A stretch of DNA of 11,051 nucleotides from an uncultured Clostridia bacterium (GTDB taxonomy: Bacteria > Bacillota > Clostridia > Christensenellales > Aristaeellaceae): the NCBI GenBank assembly GCA_945877525.1, contig CAMDVP010000085.1:1-11051 (forward strand). Direction: 5' to 3'. The notes beneath the pieces were generated by a model that was not told the origin of the DNA, did no database searches, and worked only from the letters and a program-made list of their open reading frames with translations. Position 1 is the first letter of the stretch; each line of letters opens with the position of its first letter. The position numbers and the translations under genes were made by a program. Positions 1 through 6,762 of this stretch are shown here, piece by piece.

Positions 1-38
1 ATATGGAGCAATGTGCAAGCAGTCGTTTTACTTTTTAC

Positions 39-67
39 TTGACAAATTGGCCGGATGCCGATAAGAT
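39..67 (+). promoter_or_regulatory. putative sigma-A promoter of xylB
   Basis: A perfect -35 hexamer TTGACA (39-44) is followed after exactly 17 bases by TAAGAT (62-67), which matches the -10 consensus at 4 of 6 positions. Transcription would start near 74, leaving a leader of about 65 bases before xylB. The stretch just upstream is T-rich and holds a perfect tandem 7-mer, TTTTACT twice (26-39), abutting the -35 box. It could be an UP-like element or part of a regulator site, but I recognise no known operator. The call rests on sequence match only. Confidence 0.6.
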
Positions 68-88
68 AGGTACATAGCATCACATCAC

Positions 89-116
89 AGCCCCGCGCAA
101 AGGCGAGGGCGGGGCT
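89..116 (+). promoter_or_regulatory. hairpin in the xylB 5' leader
   Basis: AGCCCCGC (89-96) and GCGGGGCT (109-116) form a perfect 8-bp GC-rich stem with a 12-base loop. It lies between the predicted promoter and the xylB ribosome binding site (AGAGG, near 125-129). No T-run follows, so it does not look like a complete intrinsic terminator. It could stabilise the mRNA, influence translation, or be the remnant end of an upstream unit. Function is not shown by the sequence. Confidence 0.4.
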
Positions 117-138
117 TGCAGAAAAGAGGCAGCATGTC

Positions 139-1662
139 ATGAAATATGTGCTTGGTATCGACCTGGGTACCTCCGGAACCAAAACCGTGCTTTTTGACCA
201 GGAAGGCCGCGTGGTCTGCTCCGCCACGGTGGAGTATCCCATGAGCCAGCCCCGCAACGGCTGGGCTGAGCAGGATCCCCTCGACTGGTGGAACGCCGCC
301 GCGTCCACGGTGAAAACCGTGCTCTGCAAAAGCAGCGTGAACCCCGCGGACGTGGTGTCCCTGGGCATTGCCGGGCAGATGCACGGCCTGGTCATGCTGG
401 ATGAAAACGGCCAGGTGCTGCGCCCCTCCATCATCTGGTGCGACCAGCGCACCCAGCAGGAATGCGACGAGATCACCGAAAAGGTCGGCTATGACAATCT
501 CATTCGCATCACCGCCAACCCTGCCCTGACGGGCTTCACCCTGTCCAAGATTATGTGGGTGCGCAAGCATGAGCCGGACGTTTACGCCCGCTGCCGCCAC
601 ATCCTCCTGCCCAAGGACTATGTGCGCTATATGCTCACCGGCGACTATGCCACCGAGGTCAGCGACGCCAGCGGCATGCAGCTGCTGGATGTGCCCAACC
701 GCTGCTGGTCGGACGAGCTGCTGCAGATTCTGGACATCGACAAGTCCCTGCTGGCCAGGGTGTATGAGAGCTGCGAGGTCACCGGGCATGTGTCCGAGGA
801 GGCCGCGGCCCTCACCGGCCTGACCACCGATACCCTGGTGGTGGGCGGCGCGGGCGACAACGCAGCGGCCGCCGTGGGCACGGGCGTGGTGGAGGACGGA
901 CGCGCCTTTACCACCATCGGCACCAGCGGCGTGGTGTTCGCCCACACCGACAAGCTGTCCATCGACCCCAAGGGCCGTGTGCACACTTTCTGCTGCGCCG
1001 TGCCCGGCGCGTGGCATGTGATGGGCGTGACCCAGGCCGCGGGCCTGTCGCTGAAATGGTTCCGCGACAACTTCTGCGCCGCCGAGAAGGAGGCCGCCGC
1101 CTCCATGGGCGTGGATCCCTACGACCTGATGAACAAGGAAGCCGCAAAGAGCCCTATCGGCGCCAACAAGCTGATCTACGCCCCCTACCTGATGGGCGAG
1201 CGTACCCCCCACCTGGACGCCGACTGCCGCGGCATGTTCTTCGGCCTGAGCGCCATGCACCAGCGCCGCGACCTGCTCCGCGCCGTGATGGAGGGCGTGA
1301 GCTACTCCCTGCGCGACTGCCTGGAGGTGCTTTCCGGCATGGGCGTTGCGCCCAAGCAGATGCTGGCCTGCGGCGGCGGCGGCAAGAGTCCCCTGTGGCG
1401 GCAGATGCTGGCGGACGTGTTCAACTGCCCCGTGGCCACCACGGCAAGCAGCGAAGGTCCTGCCCTGGGCGTGGCCATCCTGGCCGGAGTGGGCGCAGGG
1501 CTATATCCCTCCGTGCAGGAGGCCTGCCGCGCCATGATTCACGTCAACGAGCCCCAGAACCCCATCGCGGAAAACGTGCCGCAGTATGCCAGGGTGTATG
1601 AGGTGTTCAAGAAGCTGTACCCCGCCAACAGGGACATTTTCAAGGCGCTGGGCCAGCTGTAA
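139..1662 (+). CDS. xylB: xylulokinase (FGGY carbohydrate kinase)
   Basis: This 507-residue cytoplasmic kinase phosphorylates D-xylulose to xylulose 5-phosphate with ATP, feeding xylose or xylitol carbon into the pentose phosphate pathway. Family features are clear. The N-terminal FGGY domain opens with the phosphate-binding motif DLGTSGTK (residues 8-15) and carries the xylulokinase-typical GQMHG (79-83). The predicted catalytic aspartate is D240 in GAGDN. The C-terminal domain has the glycine-rich ACGGGGKSPLWRQ segment and GPALGVAILAGVG. Length is normal for XylB. The start at 139 is preceded by AGAGG with about 9 bases of spacing; an out-of-frame ATG at 134 runs into a stop after one further codon and overlaps it. 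No xylA, xylR or transporter is in view. A hairpin terminator follows directly, so the gene is at least the last of its transcript. Ribulokinase or glycerol kinase is much less likely because of the GQMHG motif and overall similarity. Confidence 0.95.
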   Translation: MKYVLGIDLGTSGTKTVLFDQEGRVVCSATVEYPMSQPRNGWAEQDPLDWWNAAASTVKTVLCKSSVNPADVVSLGIAGQMHGLVMLDENGQVLRPSIIWCDQRTQQECDEITEKVGYDNLIRITANPALTGFTLSKIMWVRKHEPDVYARCRHILLPKDYVRYMLTGDYATEVSDASGMQLLDVPNRCWSDELLQILDIDKSLLARVYESCEVTGHVSEEAAALTGLTTDTLVVGGAGDNAAAAVGTGVVEDGRAFTTIGTSGVVFAHTDKLSIDPKGRVHTFCCAVPGAWHVMGVTQAAGLSLKWFRDNFCAAEKEAAASMGVDPYDLMNKEAAKSPIGANKLIYAPYLMGERTPHLDADCRGMFFGLSAMHQRRDLLRAVMEGVSYSLRDCLEVLSGMGVAPKQMLACGGGGKSPLWRQMLADVFNCPVATTASSEGPALGVAILAGVGAGLYPSVQEACRAMIHVNEPQNPIAENVPQYARVYEVFKKLYPANRDIFKALGQL

Positions 1663-1677
1663 TCTATCCAGGAAGAC

Positions 1678-1726
1678 AAACAGGCTGCGGCCCCTCCGAT
1701 CTGCCGGAGGGGGCGCAGCCTGTTTT
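1678..1726. terminator. bidirectional intrinsic terminator between xylB and nrdR
   Basis: A 12-bp stem (AAACAGGCTGCG, 1678-1689, with its complement at 1714-1725) continues past one G-G mismatch into an 8-bp stem (CCCCTCCG, 1691-1698, with CGGAGGGG, 1705-1712) closing a 6-base loop. On the plus strand it ends in TTTT followed by CC; on the minus strand the stem runs into TTTGTCTTCC. It sits between the convergent xylB stop (1662) and nrdR stop (1741), so it can end both transcripts. Confidence 0.85.
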
Positions 1727-1740
1727 CCTGTGTATGCAGC

Positions 1741-2211
1741 TTATCTTTCCGCGTCCTTGCTTTCGTTGACCAGCTTCTGCAATTCCTGCATGAAGGTGCC
1801 CAGATCGGTAAATTTGCGGTACACCGCGGCGAAGCGCACATAGGCCACGTCGTTGAGGCGCTTGAGCTCGTCCATCACCATATCGCCGATGCGCTGGGAG
1901 GGAATTTCCCCCTCCATGCTGTTGTAGGCCGCCTGCTCAATGCGGGCGGTCATTTCGTCAATCTGCTGCATGGACACGGGCAGCTTCTCGCAGGCATGGA
2001 GGATGCCGCTTTTCACCTTCTGCACGTCGAAGGCCTCCCGCCGCCCGTCGCGCTTGACCACCATCAGCGGGGCCAGTTCAATCTTCTCATAGGTGGTAAA
2101 GCGTCTCCCGCAGCCGATGCACTCGCGGCGGCGGCGAATGCTGTTGCCCTCCTCCGCGGGCCGGGAGTCGATCACCTTGCTCTCCGTGCAATTACAATAC
2201 TGACAGCGCAT
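1741..2211 (-). CDS. nrdR: transcriptional repressor NrdR
   Basis: This 156-residue protein is the usual length of NrdR, the ATP/dATP-sensing repressor that binds NrdR boxes upstream of ribonucleotide reductase operons. The N-terminus is a zinc ribbon with C3, C6, C31 and C34 (CQYC and CIGC). The characteristic DSRPAEEGNSIRRRREC segment lies between the two cysteine pairs, and FTTYEKIE follows the second pair. The remainder, from about residue 49 (VVKRDGRREAFD), is the ATP-cone nucleotide-sensing domain. The start is supported by GGAGG at 2220-2224, 8 bases upstream, and by a promoter just beyond. The gene is transcribed separately from recQ upstream, although read-through is possible. No nrd reductase gene or recognisable NrdR-box pair is visible in the window, so its targets must lie elsewhere. 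Confidence 0.97.
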   Translation of the reverse strand: MRCQYCNCTESKVIDSRPAEEGNSIRRRRECIGCGRRFTTYEKIELAPLMVVKRDGRREAFDVQKVKSGILHACEKLPVSMQQIDEMTARIEQAAYNSMEGEIPSQRIGDMVMDELKRLNDVAYVRFAAVYRKFTDLGTFMQELQKLVNESKDAER

Positions 2212-2240
2212 GCGCCCCGCCTCCGAATCTCATTTTGATT

Positions 2241-2269
2241 ATTATAGCACAACCCCCGGCGAATGAAAA
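2241..2269 (-). promoter_or_regulatory. nrdR promoter with extended -10
   Basis: Read on the minus strand, the sequence holds TGCTATAAT: a consensus TATAAT (2241-2246) with the TGn extension (2247-2249). Seventeen bases upstream is TTTTCA (2264-2269), 4 of 6 matches to the -35 consensus. Transcription would begin near 2234, leaving about 22 leader bases that contain the nrdR ribosome binding site. The stretch is notably AT-rich against a GC-rich background. Confidence 0.8.
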
Positions 2270-2291
2270 CCGGCCCAAAGGGCTTTCCCGG
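2266..2291 (-). terminator. possible weak terminator after recQ
   Basis: On the minus strand, 12 or more bases past the recQ stop, a short stem (GCCC, loop TTT, GGGC, extendable across a bulge by CCG with CGG) is followed by TTTTC. The stem is short and interrupted, and the T-run overlaps the nrdR -35 region. It may reduce read-through from recQ into nrdR, but it is a marginal candidate. Confidence 0.25.
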
Positions 2292-2303
2292 GAAAAAAGT
2301 TGT

Positions 2304-4046
2304 TCAGTCGCCGTCGAAAATCAGCCCCAGGCGGATGAGCCTTGTGCGGACGGCTCCCACGGTGCGCCCATGACGGCGGGCCAGCTCTGCAAGCTCCAGC
2401 CCGTTGAGATAGCCCTCCCGCAGGGCGCGCTCCTCCTCCCTGCTCCATGCCATGGAACGGGCCGGCGCGGCGGACGCGACCTTCACCGGGCTATGATCCG
2501 GGTGAGCGGCGGCATAGACGGCAATCACCTTCAAAAAATCCCGCCCCCATTTGCCCACCTTGGCCGTGCCCATGCCATGCACTGAGAGCATGTCGTCCAG
2601 GCTTCGTGGCATTCGACGTACCATATCGGCCAGGGTTTTGTCATCGCAGATGATATAGGGCGGCACCCTCAAGCCCTGGGCCAGGCGCAGCCGGCAAGCC
2701 CGCAGCTGCTCGAACAGGTTGTCCGGGTCGGCGGCAGGGGCTTCCGTTGCCGTTTTCCGCACCGGGCGCACTGTCTGCACGGCTGCACGGCGGGAGGGTC
2801 GCCTGAGCTTCTCCGCTTCGCCATACTGCGCGCCGATGCAGTGGCTGCAGCCTTCGCATTTTTCCGGCGCGCCCTGCCCGAAGTATCGCAAAATATACCC
2901 CCGCAGACAATGGTCGCCGGTGCAGTAGTCAATCATGGCCTGCAGGCGGCGCATGTCCTGGCGGCGCACAGCCTCCTGCTCGTCGGCGGTCAGCTCGGGA
3001 TTGGGCTCGGCATGCTCGATCATCCACCTCGCGGTGTAGATGTCCGACCCGCTGTACAGCAGCACGCACTCGGCGTCGGCCCCGTCTCGTCCGGCACGGC
3101 CCGCCTCCTGGTAGTACGCCTCCATGGAGCGGGGCATGTTGTAGTGAATCACAAAGCGCACGTTGGGCTTGTCGATGCCCATGCCGAAGGCGTTGGTCGC
3201 CACCATGACCTGCACCCGGTCGAACTGGAAGTCCTCCTGACTTCTGCGGCGCTCATCCTCGCTCAGCCCCGCATGATACCGCGCCGCAGAGAAGCCCGCC
3301 GCAATCAGCTTGTCGCAGACCTCCTCCACCGCCTTGCGGGTGGCGCAGTAAACAATGCCGCTGCTCTCCCGCTTGGTTCGCAAAATCGCCTTCAGCGCCG
3401 CCTCCCGTGAACGGGGATGCGCCACCTCCAGATACAGATTCGGCCGGTCAAAGCCGGTAGAAACCGTCGCGGGATTTTGCAGCCGCAAAAGGCGGATCAC
3501 ATCCTCCCGCACCCGTGCGGTGGCCGTGGCGGTAAACGCCCCCACCGGCGGCCGCACGGGCAGGGTATCCACGAAATCCGCAATCTTCAGGTAGTTTGGC
3601 CGGAAGTCCTGCCCCCACTGGGATACGCAGTGCGCCTCGTCCACCGCAATCAGGGACAGGGGCGTTTCCCGGGCAAAGCGGCGGAAGGAGGCGGTTTCCA
3701 GCCGCTCCGGAGCCACATAGATCATGCGGTACGCCCCCATGCGGGCCCGCTCCGTGGCCAGGTCCAGCTGACGCGGCGTGAGGGAGCTGTTCAGATAGGC
3801 GGCAGGTACCCCGGCGCTTTTCAGCGCGGCCACCTGATCCTTCATCAGGGAGATCAGGGGCGAGATCACCAGCGCCACGCCGGGGCGCATCAGCGCAGGC
3901 ACCTGATAGCACAGGGACTTGCCTGCACCGGTGGGCATCACCCCCAGGCAGTCGCGGCCCGCCAGCAGCGCGTCCACCATGATCTCCTGCCCCGGGCGAA
4001 AGCCGTCATGGCCGAAGTAGTGCCTGAGCGTTTCCAGCTTGTCCAT
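2304..4046 (-). CDS. recQ: ATP-dependent DNA helicase RecQ, atypical C-terminus
   Basis: This 580-residue superfamily 2 helicase unwinds DNA 3' to 5' during recombination and replication-fork repair. Visible motifs are motif 0 (FRPGQ, 16-20), Walker A PTGAGKS (38-44), DEAH (136-139) followed by the aromatic-rich loop CVSQWGQDFRP, motif III FTATAT (171-176), and motifs V-VI through ATNAFGMGID and QEAGRAGRDG (to 322). The zinc site is C380, C397, C400 and C403. An HRDC domain follows at about 441-515. Only about 40 residues lie between the zinc site and HRDC, so the usual RQC winged helix is absent. The last 45 residues (WSREEER...ELARRHGRTVGAVRTRL) look like a Myb/SANT- or HTH-type DNA-binding unit. 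The start at 4046 has GGAGG (4053-4057) 6 bases upstream; an upstream in-frame start would add 33 residues with no family similarity. The gene diverges from the uncharacterised gene at 4124. Confidence 0.93.
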   Translation of the reverse strand: MDKLETLRHYFGHDGFRPGQEIMVDALLAGRDCLGVMPTGAGKSLCYQVPALMRPGVALVISPLISLMKDQVAALKSAGVPAAYLNSSLTPRQLDLATERARMGAYRMIYVAPERLETASFRRFARETPLSLIAVDEAHCVSQWGQDFRPNYLKIADFVDTLPVRPPVGAFTATATARVREDVIRLLRLQNPATVSTGFDRPNLYLEVAHPRSREAALKAILRTKRESSGIVYCATRKAVEEVCDKLIAAGFSAARYHAGLSEDERRRSQEDFQFDRVQVMVATNAFGMGIDKPNVRFVIHYNMPRSMEAYYQEAGRAGRDGADAECVLLYSGSDIYTARWMIEHAEPNPELTADEQEAVRRQDMRRLQAMIDYCTGDHCLRGYILRYFGQGAPEKCEGCSHCIGAQYGEAEKLRRPSRRAAVQTVRPVRKTATEAPAADPDNLFEQLRACRLRLAQGLRVPPYIICDDKTLADMVRRMPRSLDDMLSVHGMGTAKVGKWGRDFLKVIAVYAAAHPDHSPVKVASAAPARSMAWSREEERALREGYLNGLELAELARRHGRTVGAVRTRLIRLGLIFDGD

Positions 4047-4085
4047 GCCCGTCCTCCCTCCTGTCCGCGGCGGTTCTTTTTTGTT

Positions 4086-4113
4086 CCGATGCGCGCATAT
4101 GCTCGTGCATCGG
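4086..4113. repeat. inverted repeat in the recQ divergent spacer
   Basis: CCGATGCGCG (4086-4095) faces CGTGCATCGG (4104-4113) across 8 bases, giving 10 pairs of which one is G-U as RNA. The inner spacer contains CATATG. It lies in the 77-bp region between the divergent starts of recQ and the gene at 4124, and its right arm enters the GGAGGTGA ribosome binding site (4112-4119) of the latter. It may be an operator for a dimeric regulator or a leader hairpin limiting ribosome access. I could not identify convincing -35/-10 pairs in this spacer in either direction. Confidence 0.5.
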
Positions 4114-4123
4114 AGGTGATTCC

Positions 4124-4867
4124 ATGCAAAAGGCATCCTTCGCAAGGCAGTATGCCATGCTGCGGCCTGTGTCCGGCGCTGGCAGCGGCTTTGTCCGCAT
4201 CGAGGACTTTCATGGCCGAAGCCGTCTGACCCTGCGCGCCTCCTGCCTGCCGGACGGAGGCGTTCGCGCGCTGCTGCTCTCCGGGGACACGCAGACCGGC
4301 GCGGTGCTGGATCTGGGGCTGCTCTCGCCCCTGTCCCGGGGGCAGGCCGGGCTGTGTCGTGAGCTGCCGGCAGCGCTTGGCGGTTACCACACCCTGACGC
4401 TCTGCGAGGACTGGCCAGGGATCACAGTACTGATGACCGCCGCCCTGCAGCCCTCCACCTGCACCCTGTGGCAGGTGCAGGAGTCAGTGCGGCGCTATCT
4501 TTCCGTCCCGGCCAGACCCGAAGGCACGCCCCTGTCCGAGACGCCCGTCCGTATACTTCCAATGCTCGGCCTGCAGCCTCTGCAATGGCCCGAAGGTACT
4601 GCGGAGCTTCGCGCCTATTTCGACACGCTGCCGCCCTCCGCGCCCTTTGACGAGCCCGGCTGGCGGTTCGTCCGGGTGCCTCTGGAGAGCGGTGGACCCG
4701 CGCCCTTCTGCGAGGTGGGTGTGCGCGTTCATGGCCGCCGCGTCGTGGAGGCCGCCTACGCCCTGCCCGGCCAGCCTGATCGTCCCCTGCCCCGCCCCCT
4801 GGAGGGCTACCGCTGGGAGTCAGGCCGTCACGGCCAGGGCTACTGGGTGCTGCGTCAGGCACTGTAA
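4124..4867 (+). CDS. uncharacterised protein, 247 residues
   Basis: I do not recognise this gene with confidence. It is a real gene by position: it fills the space between recQ and tgt, has a near-perfect ribosome binding site GGAGGTGA (4112-4119) four bases before its ATG, and ends in TAA just before a hairpin. The product appears soluble, with no signal peptide or membrane segment. The N-terminal part (about 20-110, beginning GFVRIEDFHGRSRLTLRA) looks beta-rich and recalls uncharacterised Clostridia proteins that open with a GFVRIE-type strand. A proline-rich linker (about 128-180) leads to a C-terminal part (about 178-247, from GWRFVRVPLESG to YRWESGRHGQGYWVLRQ) with many aromatic and glycine residues. 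No catalytic motif is evident. It diverges from recQ and may share regulation with it; there is no functional link I can infer. Confidence 0.75.
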   Translation: MQKASFARQYAMLRPVSGAGSGFVRIEDFHGRSRLTLRASCLPDGGVRALLLSGDTQTGAVLDLGLLSPLSRGQAGLCRELPAALGGYHTLTLCEDWPGITVLMTAALQPSTCTLWQVQESVRRYLSVPARPEGTPLSETPVRILPMLGLQPLQWPEGTAELRAYFDTLPPSAPFDEPGWRFVRVPLESGGPAPFCEVGVRVHGRRVVEAAYALPGQPDRPLPRPLEGYRWESGRHGQGYWVLRQAL

Positions 4868-4874
4868 TGCGCTT

Positions 4875-4905
4875 CGGCCCTGCTTCATCAAGGGAAGCAG
4901 GGCCG
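4875..4905. terminator. hairpin between convergent stops
   Basis: A perfect 12-bp stem, CGGCCCTGCTTC (4875-4886) with GAAGCAGGGCCG (4894-4905), closes a 7-base loop. It fills the 47-bp gap between the stop of the uncharacterised gene (4867) and that of tgt (4915). Neither strand has a T-run after the stem, so it is not a textbook intrinsic terminator. It could protect both 3' ends from exonucleases or act with Rho. Confidence 0.55.
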
Positions 4906-4914
4906 CATGGCGCG

Positions 4915-6039
4915 TCAGAAATTACGGGACATATCGTATTTGCTGTAAAACTCCTTGCGGAAGTCCAGGAAGCGATCCTCCGCGATGGCCTGACGGATCT
5001 GCTCCATCAGATGCAGAAGGAACCGCAGGTTGTGGATGGAGGCCAGCCGCCCGCCGGTGATTTCCCCTGCCTTGAGCAGGTGGCGCACATAGGCGCGGCT
5101 GAAGTTTTTGCAGGCGTAGCAGTCGCATTCCTCGTCGATGGGGCCGAAGTCGTGGGCATACTGCGCATTCTTGATGACCACGCGGCCCCGGCTGGTCATA
5201 ACGGTGCCGTTGCGGGCCACGCGGGTGGCCAGCACGCAGTCGAACATGTCCACACCCCGCAGCACGCCTTCCACCAGGCAGTCCGCCGAACCCACGCCCA
5301 TCAGGTACCGGGGCTTGTTCACGGGCATATGAGGCGCGAGTTCCTCCAGCAGCTCGTACATCATGGGCTTGGGCTCGCCCACGCTCAGTCCGCCGATGCC
5401 GTAGCCCACAAAGTCCATATCCGCCAGGGTCTTGGCGCTCTCAATGCGCAGATCCTTGTAAAACGCGCCCTGCACGATGCCGAACAGCGCCTGATCCTCC
5501 CTTGTGTGGTGGGCCTTGCAGCGCTGGGCCCAGCGGTGGGTGCGCTCCATGTTGACCCTGGCGGTGTCATAGTCGCAGGGGTAGGGCGAGCACACGTCAA
5601 AGGCCATGGCAATGTCCGCGCCCAGGGCCTGCTGGATGTCCATGCTCTCCTCGGGGCCGATGAAGTGCCGGCTGCCGTCCAGATGACTCTGGAATGTCAC
5701 GCCCTCCTCCCTGATGGTGCGGATGCCCGCAAGAGAAAACACCTGGAACCCGCCGCTGTCGGTGAGGATGGGCTTGTTCCAGCTCATGAATTTGTGCAGC
5801 CCGCCGGCCTCCTCAATCAATTTCTCGCCGGGGCGCAGATGCAGGTGGTAGGTGTTGGACAGGAGGATCTGCGTGCCGATTTCCTCCATCTCCCGGGGGG
5901 TCATGGCCTTCACGCAGGCCGCGGTGCCCACCGGCATGTAGATGGGCGTTTCGATATCCCCATGGGGGGTGTGCAATACGCCCAGCCTCGCGCCGGACTG
6001 CTTGCACACATGCTTGAGTTCATACGAAAACTGGCTCAT
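4915..6039 (-). CDS. tgt: tRNA-guanine transglycosylase (queuosine pathway)
   Basis: This 374-residue enzyme exchanges guanine 34 of GUN-anticodon tRNAs (Asp, Asn, His, Tyr) for preQ1, or for queuine in some lineages, on the route to queuosine. The expected residues are present: D94 in DSGGFQ as general acid/base, D264 in GVDMFD as nucleophile, and the zinc site C305, C307, C310 and H336 (CDCYAC and SIHN). C150 and V220 (GGLSVG) fit the bacterial preQ1-type pocket, although some Clostridia enzymes are known to accept queuine, so the substrate stays open. After the nucleophile the sequence reads DCVLATR rather than the common DCVLPTR. Length is normal. The start is set by AAGGAG (6045-6050), which overlaps the stop of the upstream pseudouridine synthase gene, so the two are probably translationally coupled. 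It is the last gene of the leftward cluster. No queA or yajC, frequent neighbours elsewhere, is in view. Confidence 0.97.
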   Translation of the reverse strand: MSQFSYELKHVCKQSGARLGVLHTPHGDIETPIYMPVGTAACVKAMTPREMEEIGTQILLSNTYHLHLRPGEKLIEEAGGLHKFMSWNKPILTDSGGFQVFSLAGIRTIREEGVTFQSHLDGSRHFIGPEESMDIQQALGADIAMAFDVCSPYPCDYDTARVNMERTHRWAQRCKAHHTREDQALFGIVQGAFYKDLRIESAKTLADMDFVGYGIGGLSVGEPKPMMYELLEELAPHMPVNKPRYLMGVGSADCLVEGVLRGVDMFDCVLATRVARNGTVMTSRGRVVIKNAQYAHDFGPIDEECDCYACKNFSRAYVRHLLKAGEITGGRLASIHNLRFLLHLMEQIRQAIAEDRFLDFRKEFYSKYDMSRNF

Positions 6040-6048
6040 GAATGCTCC

Positions 6049-6762
6049 TTATTTGATGGATTGAGGCTCCTGCGCCCCGCTGTTCCCGCCGCCCATGTCC
6101 AACAGATCGGCATATACCGACCACACCGAGCCATAGGGCACGTCGTAGAAGGTCATCACCTCATGGGTGGTGGGATGCTCGAAGGTCAGCTTGTAGCCCC
6201 ACAGGGCAATCTGCTGACCGGGGATTCCCGTGCCGTAGCGGTTGTCGCCCCACAGCGGCGCGCCCGCATGGCTCATCTGTACTCGAATCTGATGGTTTCG
6301 CCCGGTTTCCAGGCGGATGGCGCACAAAGCGGTACCCTGACGGCGGGCAATGCAGCTGCCGTGCAGCACGGCCTCCTGCGCGCCGCGAACCTCCGCCTCG
6401 CAGACGGTGACGCGGTTGAGCCGCTCGTCCTTGATGAGATAGTCGATCAGGGTGAAGGAGTCCTTCACCTCGCCGGTGACCACACACAGATACTCCCGTC
6501 CCATGGCGTGCTCCTGCATCTGGGCGGAGAGTCGCGCGGCGGCCTTGCTGGTGCGGGCAAACACCATCAGCCCGCCCACAGGCCTGTCCAGCCGGTGGAC
6601 AAGCCCCAGATAGACCCGTCCGGGCTTGTTGTAGCGAACCTTGATATCCTCCTTGAGCAGGGTGAGGATGTCGGTGTCGCCGGTGCGGTCGGCCTGGGAG
6701 AGCATGTTCGGGGGCTTCACGGCCACCAGCACATGGTTATCTTCATAGACAATCTTAGGCAT
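6049..6762 (-). CDS. RluA-family RNA pseudouridine synthase
   Basis: The 237-residue product isomerises uridine to pseudouridine in rRNA or tRNA. The catalytic motif HRLDR (56-60) has D59 as nucleophile and continues into PVGGLMVFART. The later family motif TGRNHQIRVQMSHAGAPLWGD (from 153) is clear, as is the opening VYEDNHVLVAVKPPNMLSQ. No N-terminal S4 domain is present, so this is a short, single-domain member like RluA or TruC rather than RluC/RluD. The exact target base cannot be read from the sequence. Its start overlaps the 3' end of the methyltransferase gene by 8 bases, with an AAGGTGG-type ribosome binding site inside that gene, and its stop codon overlaps the tgt ribosome binding site. 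This implies co-transcription and coupling. The low-complexity tail (MGGGNSGAQEPQ) is probably disordered. Confidence 0.93.
   Translation of the reverse strand: MPKIVYEDNHVLVAVKPPNMLSQADRTGDTDILTLLKEDIKVRYNKPGRVYLGLVHRLDRPVGGLMVFARTSKAAARLSAQMQEHAMGREYLCVVTGEVKDSFTLIDYLIKDERLNRVTVCEAEVRGAQEAVLHGSCIARRQGTALCAIRLETGRNHQIRVQMSHAGAPLWGDNRYGTGIPGQQIALWGYKLTFEHPTTHEVMTFYDVPYGSVWSVYADLLDMGGGNSGAQEPQSIK

Noticed and set aside
85..1260. 391-codon open frame on the minus strand
   Set aside because: It is antisense to xylB, with low-complexity His/Gly/Ala-rich translation and no ribosome binding site of note.
4047..4145. N-terminal extension of RecQ to an upstream start
   Set aside because: The extra 33 residues have no family similarity and would overlap the gene at 4124. 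The start at 4046 has its own ribosome binding site and gives the usual RecQ N-terminus.
3417..4229. 270-codon open frame on the plus strand across the recQ 5' end
   Set aside because: It is antisense to the helicase motifs of recQ, overlaps the convincing gene at 4124 in another frame, and resembles no family.
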